6,119 bases of DNA from an uncultured Bacteroidota bacterium (GTDB lineage Bacteria; Bacteroidota; Bacteroidia; Flavobacteriales; UA16), in NCBI GenBank assembly GCA_902535565.1, contig CACAUH010000074.1, forward strand, positions 1 through 6,119, given 5' to 3'. Of this stretch, positions 1 to 6,119 are shown piece after piece; the stretch's first letter is position 1; every line of letters begins with the position of its first letter. The notes below the pieces were generated by a model, which was not told the origin of the DNA, ran no database searches, and was given only the letters and a program-made list of their open reading frames with translations. The position numbers and the translations under genes are program-made.

Positions 1-489
1 ATTGGCGGGGGCATGCCCGTTGGGGCGTATGCCGCTTCAGCGGACATCATGGAACATATTGCCCCTTCTGGTCCCGTCTATCAAGCGGGCACGCTCAGTG
101 GGAATCCCGTGGCGATGGCGGCGGGCGCAGGTCAGCTTTCCGTCTGTCTCCAGCCCGGTTTTTACGAGGATCAGGAACGCCGCACCCGGCGGTTGATCGA
201 CCCAATTTTGGACCACGCCGAGAGCAAGGGACAGCCGCTGCGCATCTTCAATCGAGGAAGCATTTTCTGGCTGGCCTTCAGCGATCGGATTCACATCCGG
301 CGCAGCAGTGAAATTGATCCCGATAGCATGGCGCACTTCAGCAAGTTGCACGCCGCCCTTCTCGAGCGGGGCGTGTACTTGGGCCCCTCCGGATATGAGG
401 TCGGTTTCGTTTCCGCTGCCCATTCTGACGCGGTCATTGACGAAGCATCTGCGGCGTTTATCGATGCCTTGGATGTGGTGTTCGGTTGA
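1..489 (+). CDS. hemL: Glutamate-1-semialdehyde 2,1-aminomutase, C-terminal part (5' end outside window)
   Basis: HemL is a cytosolic, dimeric, PLP-dependent class III aminotransferase-fold enzyme. It converts glutamate-1-semialdehyde to 5-aminolevulinate, the committed precursor of haem and other tetrapyrroles in the C5 pathway. The window opens in frame at IGGGMPVGAYA, the segment directly after the PLP lysine (family pattern GKxIGGGMPVGA), so the catalytic lysine should lie two residues before base 1. Visible residues 25-42 carry GPVYQAGTLSGNPVAMAAG, a HemL signature; its GTLSGNP part binds the cofactor phosphate across the dimer. The C-terminal domain is recognisable by LLERGVYLGPSGYEVGF and SAAHSDAVID. 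About 162 residues are seen of a usual ~430, and the stop is TGA at 487-489. Other class III aminotransferases lack this combination, so the assignment is firm. The next gene is convergent, and no hairpin terminator is visible between them. Confidence 0.95.
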   Translation: MGGGMPVGAYAASADIMEHIAPSGPVYQAGTLSGNPVAMAAGAGQLSVCLQPGFYEDQERRTRRLIDPILDHAESKGQPLRIFNRGSIFWLAFSDRIHIRRSSEIDPDSMAHFSKLHAALLERGVYLGPSGYEVGFVSAAHSDAVIDEASAAFIDALDVVFG

Positions 490-492
490 GGT

Positions 493-1419
493 TCAGTCTA
501 GAAAGAGGAGAAGCCCCAAGGCATCGAAAATCAAGAGGGCATCGAGCAGGCCGTAATATCCTTCTGGGCGGTCTTTCCTTGCTAAGAAAACGGCAGGTCC
601 CATGGCCAACAAGCCCATGAGTGGGCACCATGCTGGGTCGGGCAAGATGCAGAGTCGAAAAGCGATGGCGAGGATGACCATTCCAAGAGCGAGCCACCGT
701 GTGTGTCGGGGGCCAAGGACTTGGGCCCACGTTCGCATGCCTGCAGGGTCCCATTGTGTGTCGCGCAGGTCAAAAGGCAGCGTCAGGGCTGCGATGACCA
801 AAAAGCGTTCTCCGCAAATACAGAGGGTCTCAGTGGGGAGACTGGGTGATCCTGCGGATCCCCACCAAATGGGCCATAGGGCGGTGATGGTGACCCACGA
901 TCCTGCAATCCAAATCATTTTGGCGCCGGGAATTCGCCGCAGTGCTTTGCGTTGTCCCCGTTCCCCAGGAAGCCCTGCATAGAGCGCTGTGATGGAGGTC
1001 GCCAACACGAGAAGGGCCAAAAAGGCCGAGGGGGAGGGGCCAGCGGTCAATGGAAAGACTTGACTGGTCAATATTGCCGGTATTGTTGCCAAAGGAATCA
1101 AGAGAAGGGCGCAGACCTTGAGTGCAGGCCACCACCGCTCGTGCCAAGTCTGATGGGCCGGTCGAAGGCCCCCAGCCCGTGTGGACTTGACGTGCCGTTG
1201 CCACGTGTAGGCCAACCATGTGGCACTTCCTATACCCAGCGCAAACGCCCCGCCCAATTCGCTCGTTAATTTAACATGTGCCAGTTGGAGGGAGGCCAAA
1301 ACACACGCACCTGAGGCGAATGAGATGATGGCATTAGACCAAAGTATGTTTCGGGCATCCACGGACCCGAAAATTAGAATAGCCCACACGGAGAAATCGA
1401 TTATGAACACAGGACCCAA
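493..1419 (-). CDS. UbiA-like polytopic membrane protein, function unknown (start uncertain)
   Basis: A very hydrophobic protein of up to 308 residues. Membrane segments lie near residues 4-19, 28-48, 56-72, 99-118, 128-149, 168-187, 199-216, 241-259, 264-281 and 288-307. Residues 216-236 (FDLRDTQWDPAGMRTWAQVLG) closely match the second Asp-rich motif of UbiA prenyltransferases (DxxDxxxDxxxGxxTxxxxLG), with D217, D220 and D224. The first motif (NDxxDxxxD), expected after the second core helix, is replaced near residues 71-77 by YTWQRHV, so prenyltransferase activity is doubtful. UbiA enzymes attach isoprenoids to quinone, haem or lipid acceptors in the inner membrane; neither substrate nor activity can be inferred here. 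No ATG start exists. The frame is open from 1452, with TTG at 1419 (shown, longest) and GTG at 1410, 1389 and 1362. GTG-1362 would leave nine helices, the usual UbiA number, and is my preferred alternative. I am confident this is a real membrane protein gene, moderately so of the UbiA relationship. Confidence 0.8.
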   Translation of the reverse strand: MGPVFIIDFSVWAILIFGSVDARNILWSNAIISFASGACVLASLQLAHVKLTSELGGAFALGIGSATWLAYTWQRHVKSTRAGGLRPAHQTWHERWWPALKVCALLLIPLATIPAILTSQVFPLTAGPSPSAFLALLVLATSITALYAGLPGERGQRKALRRIPGAKMIWIAGSWVTITALWPIWWGSAGSPSLPTETLCICGERFLVIAALTLPFDLRDTQWDPAGMRTWAQVLGPRHTRWLALGMVILAIAFRLCILPDPAWCPLMGLLAMGPAVFLARKDRPEGYYGLLDALLIFDALGLLLFLD

Positions 1420-1437
1420 TCGGGTGTTGTCACGGTT

Positions 1438-1445
1438 TATTTTTG
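1438..1445 (+). promoter_or_regulatory. Candidate Bacteroidota -7 promoter element for gcvP
   Basis: TATTTTTG matches the Bacteroidota primary sigma factor -7 consensus TAnnTTTG at every specified position. It would place the transcription start near 1451-1454, giving a leader of about 15 bases before the gcvP ATG. No TTG/TTTG -33 element sits at the usual spacing; the nearest TTG (1427-1429) is too close. This is a motif match only, in the short divergent gap. Confidence 0.45.
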
Positions 1446-1467
1446 ACCCTTCTTATCGCAACGCGAC

Positions 1468-4326
1468 ATGGCATCCGGAACATTCGTCCACAGGCACCTC
1501 GGACCGAGGGAGGAAGAGCAGGCCAATATGTTGGCCGTCACAGGTCATGACTCAATGGAAGCCCTCATTGCGAGGACTGTGCCCCAGGCCATTTTGAGCG
1601 ACAAACCGATGGCGTTGCCAGAGGGAATGACGGAGTCTTCCTATCTGGATTACATTGACAAAGTGGCTGCTAAAAACACGGTGTTCCGGAACCACATTGG
1701 CATGGGTTATCACCCCACTGAAGTGCCCAGTGTGATTCGGCGGAATGTGCTTGAGAACCCGGGTTGGTATACAGCTTATACCCCATATCAGGCGGAAATC
1801 GCTCAGGGTCGCCTCGAGGCACTGTTGAACTTCCAGACCATGGTGTGCGAGTTGACGGGGATGGAGTTGGCCAATGCGAGTCTGCTCGATGAAGCGACAG
1901 CGGCGGCGGAAGCCATGACCATGCTGTTTAACTCCCGCAGCCGAAAGGCTGCAAAGTCAGGGGTGAATCGCTTTGTTGTGTCTGATGGGGTCTTCCCTCA
2001 GACCTGGGCTGTGCTTCGTTCGCGTGCAGTTCATCTCGGCATTGACATTGAACAACGGCCGGATGCGGACTTGAAGCTGGATGACTCGACCTTTGGTTTG
2101 TTCCTGCAGTATCCGGATGACCGGGGCAGGGTAGAGCCCTTGAGCGATACCATTGCACGGGCTCAAGAACTGGATATCCGGGTGGTTGTGGCCACGGACC
2201 TTCTTGCTTGTGCTCTCGTCCAATCGCCTGGTTCGATGGGTGCCGACGTTGTCATCGGAAACAGCCAGCGGTTTGGCGTGCCCATGGGCTATGGTGGACC
2301 CCATGCCGCATTCTTTGCGACCCGTTTGGAGTTTAAGCGTAACGTTCCTGGACGGGTGATCGGGGCTTCCGTGGACCGAATGGGCAATGTGGCTTATCGC
2401 ATGGCCCTGCAAACCCGGGAACAGCATATTCGCCGCGACAAAGCCACCTCCAACATCTGCACTGCGCAGAGCCTTCTTGCTGTGATGGCGAGCATGTACG
2501 CTGTATACCATGGGCCCCATGGTCTTCGGGCGATTGCGGAGCGTGTTCACGGGCTTGCCACGTCACTTGGCGAGGCGGGCCATCAAGCTGGTGTGAGTCC
2601 AGTACATGGACAGTTTTTTGACACTGTTGTCTTTGCGATGGAGGACATTGGAGCTGTCATGGAGCGGGCGAACCGCAAGCAAATCAACCTTCGCTACTTC
2701 CCAGATGGTGTGCATGTTGGCGTGTCTTTCCATGAGTGCACGCTTTCAAGTGATTTCACTGACTTGTGCGATGTGCTCGGTTTCCATGCTGTTCCAGCAC
2801 CGGGTCAGGGGGCATCGTCATTGGCTGAGCAGATGCGCCCGGTGGATTATTTACACCACCCCGTCTTTAACAGTCACCGCTCGGAGACTGCTATGATGCG
2901 GTATTTGAAGCACTTAGAGAACAAGGACTTGTCGTTGACCCACGCGATGATTCCCCTTGGCTCTTGCACGATGAAACTCAATGCGGCGACCCAGTTGTTG
3001 CCCATAGGGTGGTCAGCCTTTGCCAAGTTGCATCCGTTTTGTCCACCTGAGCAAGCTGCTGGAACGCGCGGGATGATTGCAGAACTCGAACAGTACCTCT
3101 GTGAGATTACCGGATTCTCCGGGATGAGCTTGCAGCCCAACAGTGGGGCACAGGGGGAATACACGGGATTGCTCGTGATCCGAGCTTTTCACGCTTCTCG
3201 CGGTGAGTCCCATCGGGATGTCTGCTTGATTCCTTCTTCGGCTCACGGTACCAACCCAGCTTCTGCAGTGATGTGCGGCATGAAAGTGGTGGTGGTGGGG
3301 TGTGACAAGCACGGCAACATCAACCTCGACGAGCTCAAGGAAAAGGCAGCTGAGTACGCAGACAGGTTGGCGGCCCTCATGATCACGTATCCGTCCACGC
3401 ACGGTGTCTTCGAGAAGCACATTTTGGAAGTCACGGAGACGGTTCATGAGCATGGTGGTCAGATATACATGGATGGTGCCAACATGAATGCACAGGTAGG
3501 GCTGACCAACCCTGGCCGAATCGGTGCTGATGTCTGTCACCTCAACTTGCACAAGACGTTTGCCATTCCTCACGGGGGTGGTGGCCCGGGTGTGGGCCCA
3601 ATTGGTGTGGCCGAGCACCTTGTTCCGTATTTACCAGGGCATGCTTTGGATGCGGTGGGCGGAGAAAAGGCCATCGATGCAGTCAGTGCTGCTCCTTTCG
3701 GGAGTGCATTGATCCATCTGATCTCGTTTGCTTATATCCGCTTGCTCGGGCCTAAGGGACTGAAGAAAAGCACAGAGGTGGCCATTTTGAATGCCAATTA
3801 CCTTCGGGCGCGTCTTGAAGGGCACTACGATGTGCTCTACAAGGGCAAGTCTGGCAATGTCGCGCACGAGATGATCATCGACTGTCGGTCTTTCAAGGCC
3901 AGTGCCGGTGTGGAAGTGACTGATATTGCGAAGCGCCTCATTGATTACGGGTTTCACGCCCCTACCGTCAGTTGGCCCGTGGCCGGGACGTTGATGATTG
4001 AACCAACTGAAAGCGAATCCTTGGATGAACTGGACCGCTTCGTTGAGGCGATGGTATCCATTCGGGAGGAAATTCGGGCCATTGAGTCCGGGCGTTTTGA
4101 CCGGGAAGACAACCCCGTTCGGATGGCGCCCCACACGGCTGCGGAATTAATGGCGACTGAATGGGATCATCCCTATTCCCGGGAGGAAGCCGCCTATCCG
4201 GTGCCCGTGATAAGGGAGCGAAAATTCTGGCCTTCCGTGGCCCGAGTGGACAATGCGCATGGGGATCGGAACTTGGTTTGCACCTGTCCGAGTGTGGAGC
4301 TATACACAGAGCCGTTGGGAGTCTGA
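1468..4326 (+). CDS. gcvP: Glycine dehydrogenase (decarboxylating), P-protein of the glycine cleavage system
   Basis: GcvP is the PLP-dependent P-protein. It decarboxylates glycine and passes the aminomethyl group to the lipoyl arm of GcvH; with GcvT and the L-protein this yields CO2, NH3, NADH and methylene-tetrahydrofolate in the cytosol. The 952 residues match the full fused form (about 950-960), not the split GcvPA/GcvPB. The N-terminal half has HRHLGP (8-13), GMGYHPTEVP (78-87), ENPGWYTAYTPYQ (96-108) and SLLDEATAAAEAM (138-150). The catalytic half has MIPLGSCTMKLN (494-505), SSAHGTNPAS (590-599), DGANMNAQVG (669-678) and the PLP lysine K696 in NLHKT, followed by a glycine-rich loop (703-710). 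The C-terminus has EWDHPYSREEAAYP, RERKFWP and GDRNLVCTCP. The ATG at 1468 is chosen because an in-frame stop lies at 1444-1446 and HRHLGP sits at the family's usual distance. There is no Shine-Dalgarno box and no glycine riboswitch. gcvT and gcvH are not adjacent. Confidence 0.98.
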   Translation: MASGTFVHRHLGPREEEQANMLAVTGHDSMEALIARTVPQAILSDKPMALPEGMTESSYLDYIDKVAAKNTVFRNHIGMGYHPTEVPSVIRRNVLENPGWYTAYTPYQAEIAQGRLEALLNFQTMVCELTGMELANASLLDEATAAAEAMTMLFNSRSRKAAKSGVNRFVVSDGVFPQTWAVLRSRAVHLGIDIEQRPDADLKLDDSTFGLFLQYPDDRGRVEPLSDTIARAQELDIRVVVATDLLACALVQSPGSMGADVVIGNSQRFGVPMGYGGPHAAFFATRLEFKRNVPGRVIGASVDRMGNVAYRMALQTREQHIRRDKATSNICTAQSLLAVMASMYAVYHGPHGLRAIAERVHGLATSLGEAGHQAGVSPVHGQFFDTVVFAMEDIGAVMERANRKQINLRYFPDGVHVGVSFHECTLSSDFTDLCDVLGFHAVPAPGQGASSLAEQMRPVDYLHHPVFNSHRSETAMMRYLKHLENKDLSLTHAMIPLGSCTMKLNAATQLLPIGWSAFAKLHPFCPPEQAAGTRGMIAELEQYLCEITGFSGMSLQPNSGAQGEYTGLLVIRAFHASRGESHRDVCLIPSSAHGTNPASAVMCGMKVVVVGCDKHGNINLDELKEKAAEYADRLAALMITYPSTHGVFEKHILEVTETVHEHGGQIYMDGANMNAQVGLTNPGRIGADVCHLNLHKTFAIPHGGGGPGVGPIGVAEHLVPYLPGHALDAVGGEKAIDAVSAAPFGSALIHLISFAYIRLLGPKGLKKSTEVAILNANYLRARLEGHYDVLYKGKSGNVAHEMIIDCRSFKASAGVEVTDIAKRLIDYGFHAPTVSWPVAGTLMIEPTESESLDELDRFVEAMVSIREEIRAIESGRFDREDNPVRMAPHTAAELMATEWDHPYSREEAAYPVPVIRERKFWPSVARVDNAHGDRNLVCTCPSVELYTEPLGV

Positions 4327-4335
4327 TTCGAGGGC

Positions 4336-4368
4336 ATTGGTGCGCGGTGGGTTCGGGGGCTATATTCG
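4336..4368 (+). promoter_or_regulatory. Candidate Bacteroidota promoter for the T9SS cargo gene
   Basis: The 67-base gap after gcvP holds ATTG at 4336-4339 and TATATTCG at 4361-4368, separated by 21 bases. They resemble the -33 (TTTG/TTG) and -7 (TAnnTTTG) elements; the -7 has one mismatch (C for T at 4367). The predicted start near 4374-4377 leaves a leader of roughly 18 bases. The bases before the ATG (4381-4393) are A-rich without a Shine-Dalgarno box, as is usual for Bacteroidota translation starts. It suggests transcription independent of gcvP, without excluding read-through. Confidence 0.4.
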
Positions 4369-4393
4369 CCGCACGAATCCAACACCACATAAT

Positions 4394-4450
4394 ATGAAGC
4401 ACCTCTACACTTTGGTCTTCGCGATGCTCATGGTGAGCTTCGCATTTGCG
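4394..4450 (+). other. Sec signal peptide coding segment of the T9SS cargo protein
   Basis: Residues 1-19 show a short polar start (MKH), a hydrophobic core (LYTLVFAMLMVSF) and AFA before the predicted cut, giving a mature N-terminal Gln20. Cleavage after A21 is less likely because Pro would be at +1. There is no lipobox cysteine, so the protein is not predicted to be a lipoprotein. Confidence 0.85.
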
Positions 4451-6119
4451 CAGGCACCGGTCCGTGAATACGCCGGTCGCGACATCACGGCTCGCCCTGC
4501 TGAGGGTCAGCACGTGGACTACACACGAGACATCATCTACACGAATGATTTCTCCGATTGCTCCGGCCTCTCTTTCGTTAACGCCTATGATGAAGGCTAT
4601 ACCGATTACATTGACGGCATTACCTGGGAGTGCACCACTACTGGACCAACTGGCCCTTACGCCATTGTTGGCCTGACCTCCACCACAGCCGACAACGGCT
4701 ATGTAATGGTTGACTCTGACCTTTTTGGTGCAGAAGAGGCTTACGCAGCTAGCTGGACGGAGAACTGCTGGTTCAACATTAACGATCCAGTTGACCTCAC
4801 AGGTCACCCGTTTGTCACGGTTGAGTTTGAGAACTACTACCGCTGCTGGGACAACACTGCTGATATTGAGCGTTGCTACCTCGAGATTTCCCTCGACGGC
4901 GTCAACTGGCCAAACCCAGAAACCCTTGAGGTTGATGAAGGCTACGTTGTGGTTGCTGACGACACCGTTGCTGCTCGCTACGAAGTATTCCCAACATATG
5001 AGCGCGGGGACGAGAGCTCCAATCCTTACGTGGCCCGTTTTGACATCGGTGATGTTGCAGGAGATGAGTCTTCTGTCTACTTCCGTTGGCGCTGGGTTGG
5101 CCAGTGGGGCTATGCTTGGATGGTCGACGACTTTGTGGTCTTTGATACACCAGCCAACGACGTTCGCATTGCTGAATACACCAGCTTCACTGACTTCTTG
5201 ACCACAGGGCTTTGGGAGGCTCAAGTGTGGCCTGAGAGCCAGTTGCCTGCATTGGATCTTGCAGTAGCTGTGACTGGTCTTGGTACAGCTGTTCAGCCCA
5301 ATACTACCCTCTCCGTTGCCGTGAATGGCAGCGATGCTGACGGTGGCACGAGCACAGGTATGGACATTGCTTATGGTCAAACGGACACCCTCCGCGTTCT
5401 CGGGTGGGAGGCTCCTGGACAAGGAACCTACACCTTTGACTACACCGTGGCTTCTGACAGCACGGATGAGTATCCTGCGGACAACGTTGCACAGCAAGCC
5501 ATTGAGGTCGTAGAGTACCAGTACGGCCGCGACAATGGTCAGTTTGTAGGCGCTACCCCTGCCGATGGTACTGTCGACTTTATCGCGGGTGTCCCTTACG
5601 ACGCTGTCAACGACATGACCGTTTACGGAATCGACGTGGCTGTGATGGATGCATCTGACGTGGGTGCTGAGGTGGTTTGTCACCTCTTCGACTGGGTTGA
5701 GTGGAACAACGGCGGAGGCCAGTACGATGGTCTTCTTACCACCTCTGAGGAGGTGCAGTTGGAAGCTGACTTCTTGAACAGTGGCGATGGCGATGTGTCA
5801 TGGTACACCTTCGCATTGGAAGAGCCATATGAAGTTGCTGCAGGTGAGGCTGTGATGGCCTGCTTCGAGCACCTTGGTGGAGACAACGTTCAGATTGGAA
5901 CAAGCAATGCGCAGTACGACCAGACTGTCTTTATTTATGGTCCTTTCGGGTCAGGCAGTGCGTATGATTGGTATTACACCTCGAACTGCCCCATGGTTCG
6001 CCTGAACCTCGATCCAAATGCCACCACCACCATGAGCGTGGACAACGTGGCTGGAGAGGGCTTTGAGCTTGGCCGTGCGTATCCGAACCCCGCCACTGGT
6101 AACACCCGTGTCGACTTTA
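4394..6119 (+). CDS. Secreted T9SS cargo protein of unknown function, lysine-free and acidic (3' end outside window)
   Basis: The frame is open for 575 codons from ATG 4394 to the window edge. Residues 1-19 form a Sec signal peptide (K2, hydrophobic 4-19, AFA before Q20). Residues 46-252 look like a jelly-roll (MAM/laminin-G-like) domain. Its features are a start at DIIYTNDFSDCSG, a mid-domain FVTVEFENYYRCW, then LEISLDGVNWP, and an end at WGYAWMVDDFVVFD. Residues 253-380 resemble an Ig/CARDB-like sandwich (AVNGSDADGG, TYTFDYTVASD). Residues 381-540 form another beta-rich region. From 557, FELGRAYPNPATGNTRVDF begins the type A T9SS sorting domain; roughly 50-70 residues should follow. Such cargo is exported by Sec, crosses the outer membrane by T9SS, and is released or anchored through A-LPS. 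No catalytic motif is evident; an adhesin or binding role is only inference. By hand count there are 93 Asp+Glu, 17 Arg and no Lys after residue 2. Eight cysteines are visible (56, 80, 125, 151, 161, 429, 490, 532). Confidence 0.92.
   Translation, partial: MKHLYTLVFAMLMVSFAFAQAPVREYAGRDITARPAEGQHVDYTRDIIYTNDFSDCSGLSFVNAYDEGYTDYIDGITWECTTTGPTGPYAIVGLTSTTADNGYVMVDSDLFGAEEAYAASWTENCWFNINDPVDLTGHPFVTVEFENYYRCWDNTADIERCYLEISLDGVNWPNPETLEVDEGYVVVADDTVAARYEVFPTYERGDESSNPYVARFDIGDVAGDESSVYFRWRWVGQWGYAWMVDDFVVFDTPANDVRIAEYTSFTDFLTTGLWEAQVWPESQLPALDLAVAVTGLGTAVQPNTTLSVAVNGSDADGGTSTGMDIAYGQTDTLRVLGWEAPGQGTYTFDYTVASDSTDEYPADNVAQQAIEVVEYQYGRDNGQFVGATPADGTVDFIAGVPYDAVNDMTVYGIDVAVMDASDVGAEVVCHLFDWVEWNNGGGQYDGLLTTSEEVQLEADFLNSGDGDVSWYTFALEEPYEVAAGEAVMACFEHLGGDNVQIGTSNAQYDQTVFIYGPFGSGSAYDWYYTSNCPMVRLNLDPNATTTMSVDNVAGEGFELGRAYPNPATGNTRVDF
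6062..6119 (+). other. Start of type A T9SS C-terminal sorting domain (truncated by window edge)
   Basis: The encoded residues 557-575 begin FELGRAYPNPA and continue into a beta-strand (TRVDF). This matches the first conserved block of the Por/T9SS type A sorting domain (xLxxxYPNPxxxxxxIxF). The following blocks, usually ending in a basic residue plus a hydrophobic strand, lie outside the window. Confidence 0.9.

Noticed and set aside
952..1269. Plus-strand open frames (602-982, 952-1269, 1220-1597) across the minus-strand membrane gene.
   Set aside because: Their products are basic, low-complexity peptides without domain signatures. The minus-strand reading gives coherent hydrophobic helices and a UbiA-like motif.
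1420..1467. Possible glycine riboswitch or other leader element upstream of gcvP.
   Set aside because: The gap is 48 bases (about 105 even with the shorter divergent gene), much smaller than a glycine aptamer, and no conserved aptamer core is visible.
4325..4379. Inverted repeat GATTCG (4325-4330) / CGAATC (4374-4379), with a shorter GTGCG/CGCAC pair inside, as a possible terminator after gcvP.
   Set aside because: The arms are short and about 43 bases apart, the inner stem is interrupted, and no T-tract follows. It also overlaps the candidate promoter. Six-base arms at this distance are plausible by chance.
4446..5513. Several plus-strand frames (4446-4676, 4710-5201, 5325-5513) within the T9SS gene.
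   Set aside because: They lie one base out of frame with the continuous reading from 4394, are Thr/Leu/Ser-rich without motifs, and the 4394 frame alone gives a signal peptide, domain structure and sorting signal. They do not indicate a frameshifted pseudogene.
3968..5683. A 571-codon open frame on the minus strand spanning the end of gcvP and most of the T9SS gene.
   Set aside because: It is antisense to two well-supported genes and in register with the codons of the T9SS gene, where TTA, CTA and TCA (the sense codons that create antisense stops) are almost absent. The product is low-complexity (Val/Ser/His-rich) with no recognisable motif, so it is a by-product of codon bias.

Overview
The window reads as chromosomal DNA from a member of the Bacteroidota, probably a marine or aquatic lineage with fairly high GC for the phylum. 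Three things support this. The last gene encodes a secreted protein with a Sec signal peptide and the start of a type IX secretion (T9SS, Por) C-terminal sorting domain. None of the visible starts has a Shine-Dalgarno box. The two best promoter candidates fit the Bacteroidota -7 consensus TAnnTTTG. Genus or family cannot be read from this sequence.

Layout. (1) Positions 1-489, + strand: the 3' part of hemL (glutamate-1-semialdehyde 2,1-aminomutase, tetrapyrrole synthesis), cut by the left edge two residues after the expected PLP lysine. (2) Positions 493-1419, - strand: a polytopic membrane protein resembling the UbiA prenyltransferase superfamily. It converges on hemL with only 3 bases between the stop codons, keeps the second Asp-rich motif but lacks the first, and has no ATG start. 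(3) Positions 1468-4326, + strand: a complete gcvP (fused-type glycine decarboxylase, P-protein of the glycine cleavage system), divergent from the membrane gene. (4) Positions 4394-6119, + strand: a T9SS cargo protein, open at the right edge. It is very acidic and has no lysine after residue 2.

How they fit together. hemL and gcvP are both PLP-dependent housekeeping enzymes, but they are separated by an opposite-strand gene and need not be co-regulated. gcvT and gcvH are not in the window, so gcvP appears to stand alone here. The T9SS gene has its own candidate promoter in the 67-base gap after gcvP and looks functionally unrelated to it. I see no RNA genes, mobile elements, CRISPR arrays, convincing terminators or riboswitches. 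No clear new multi-gene system is present. The best leads are the lysine-free secreted protein and the UbiA-like protein missing half of its metal-binding signature.
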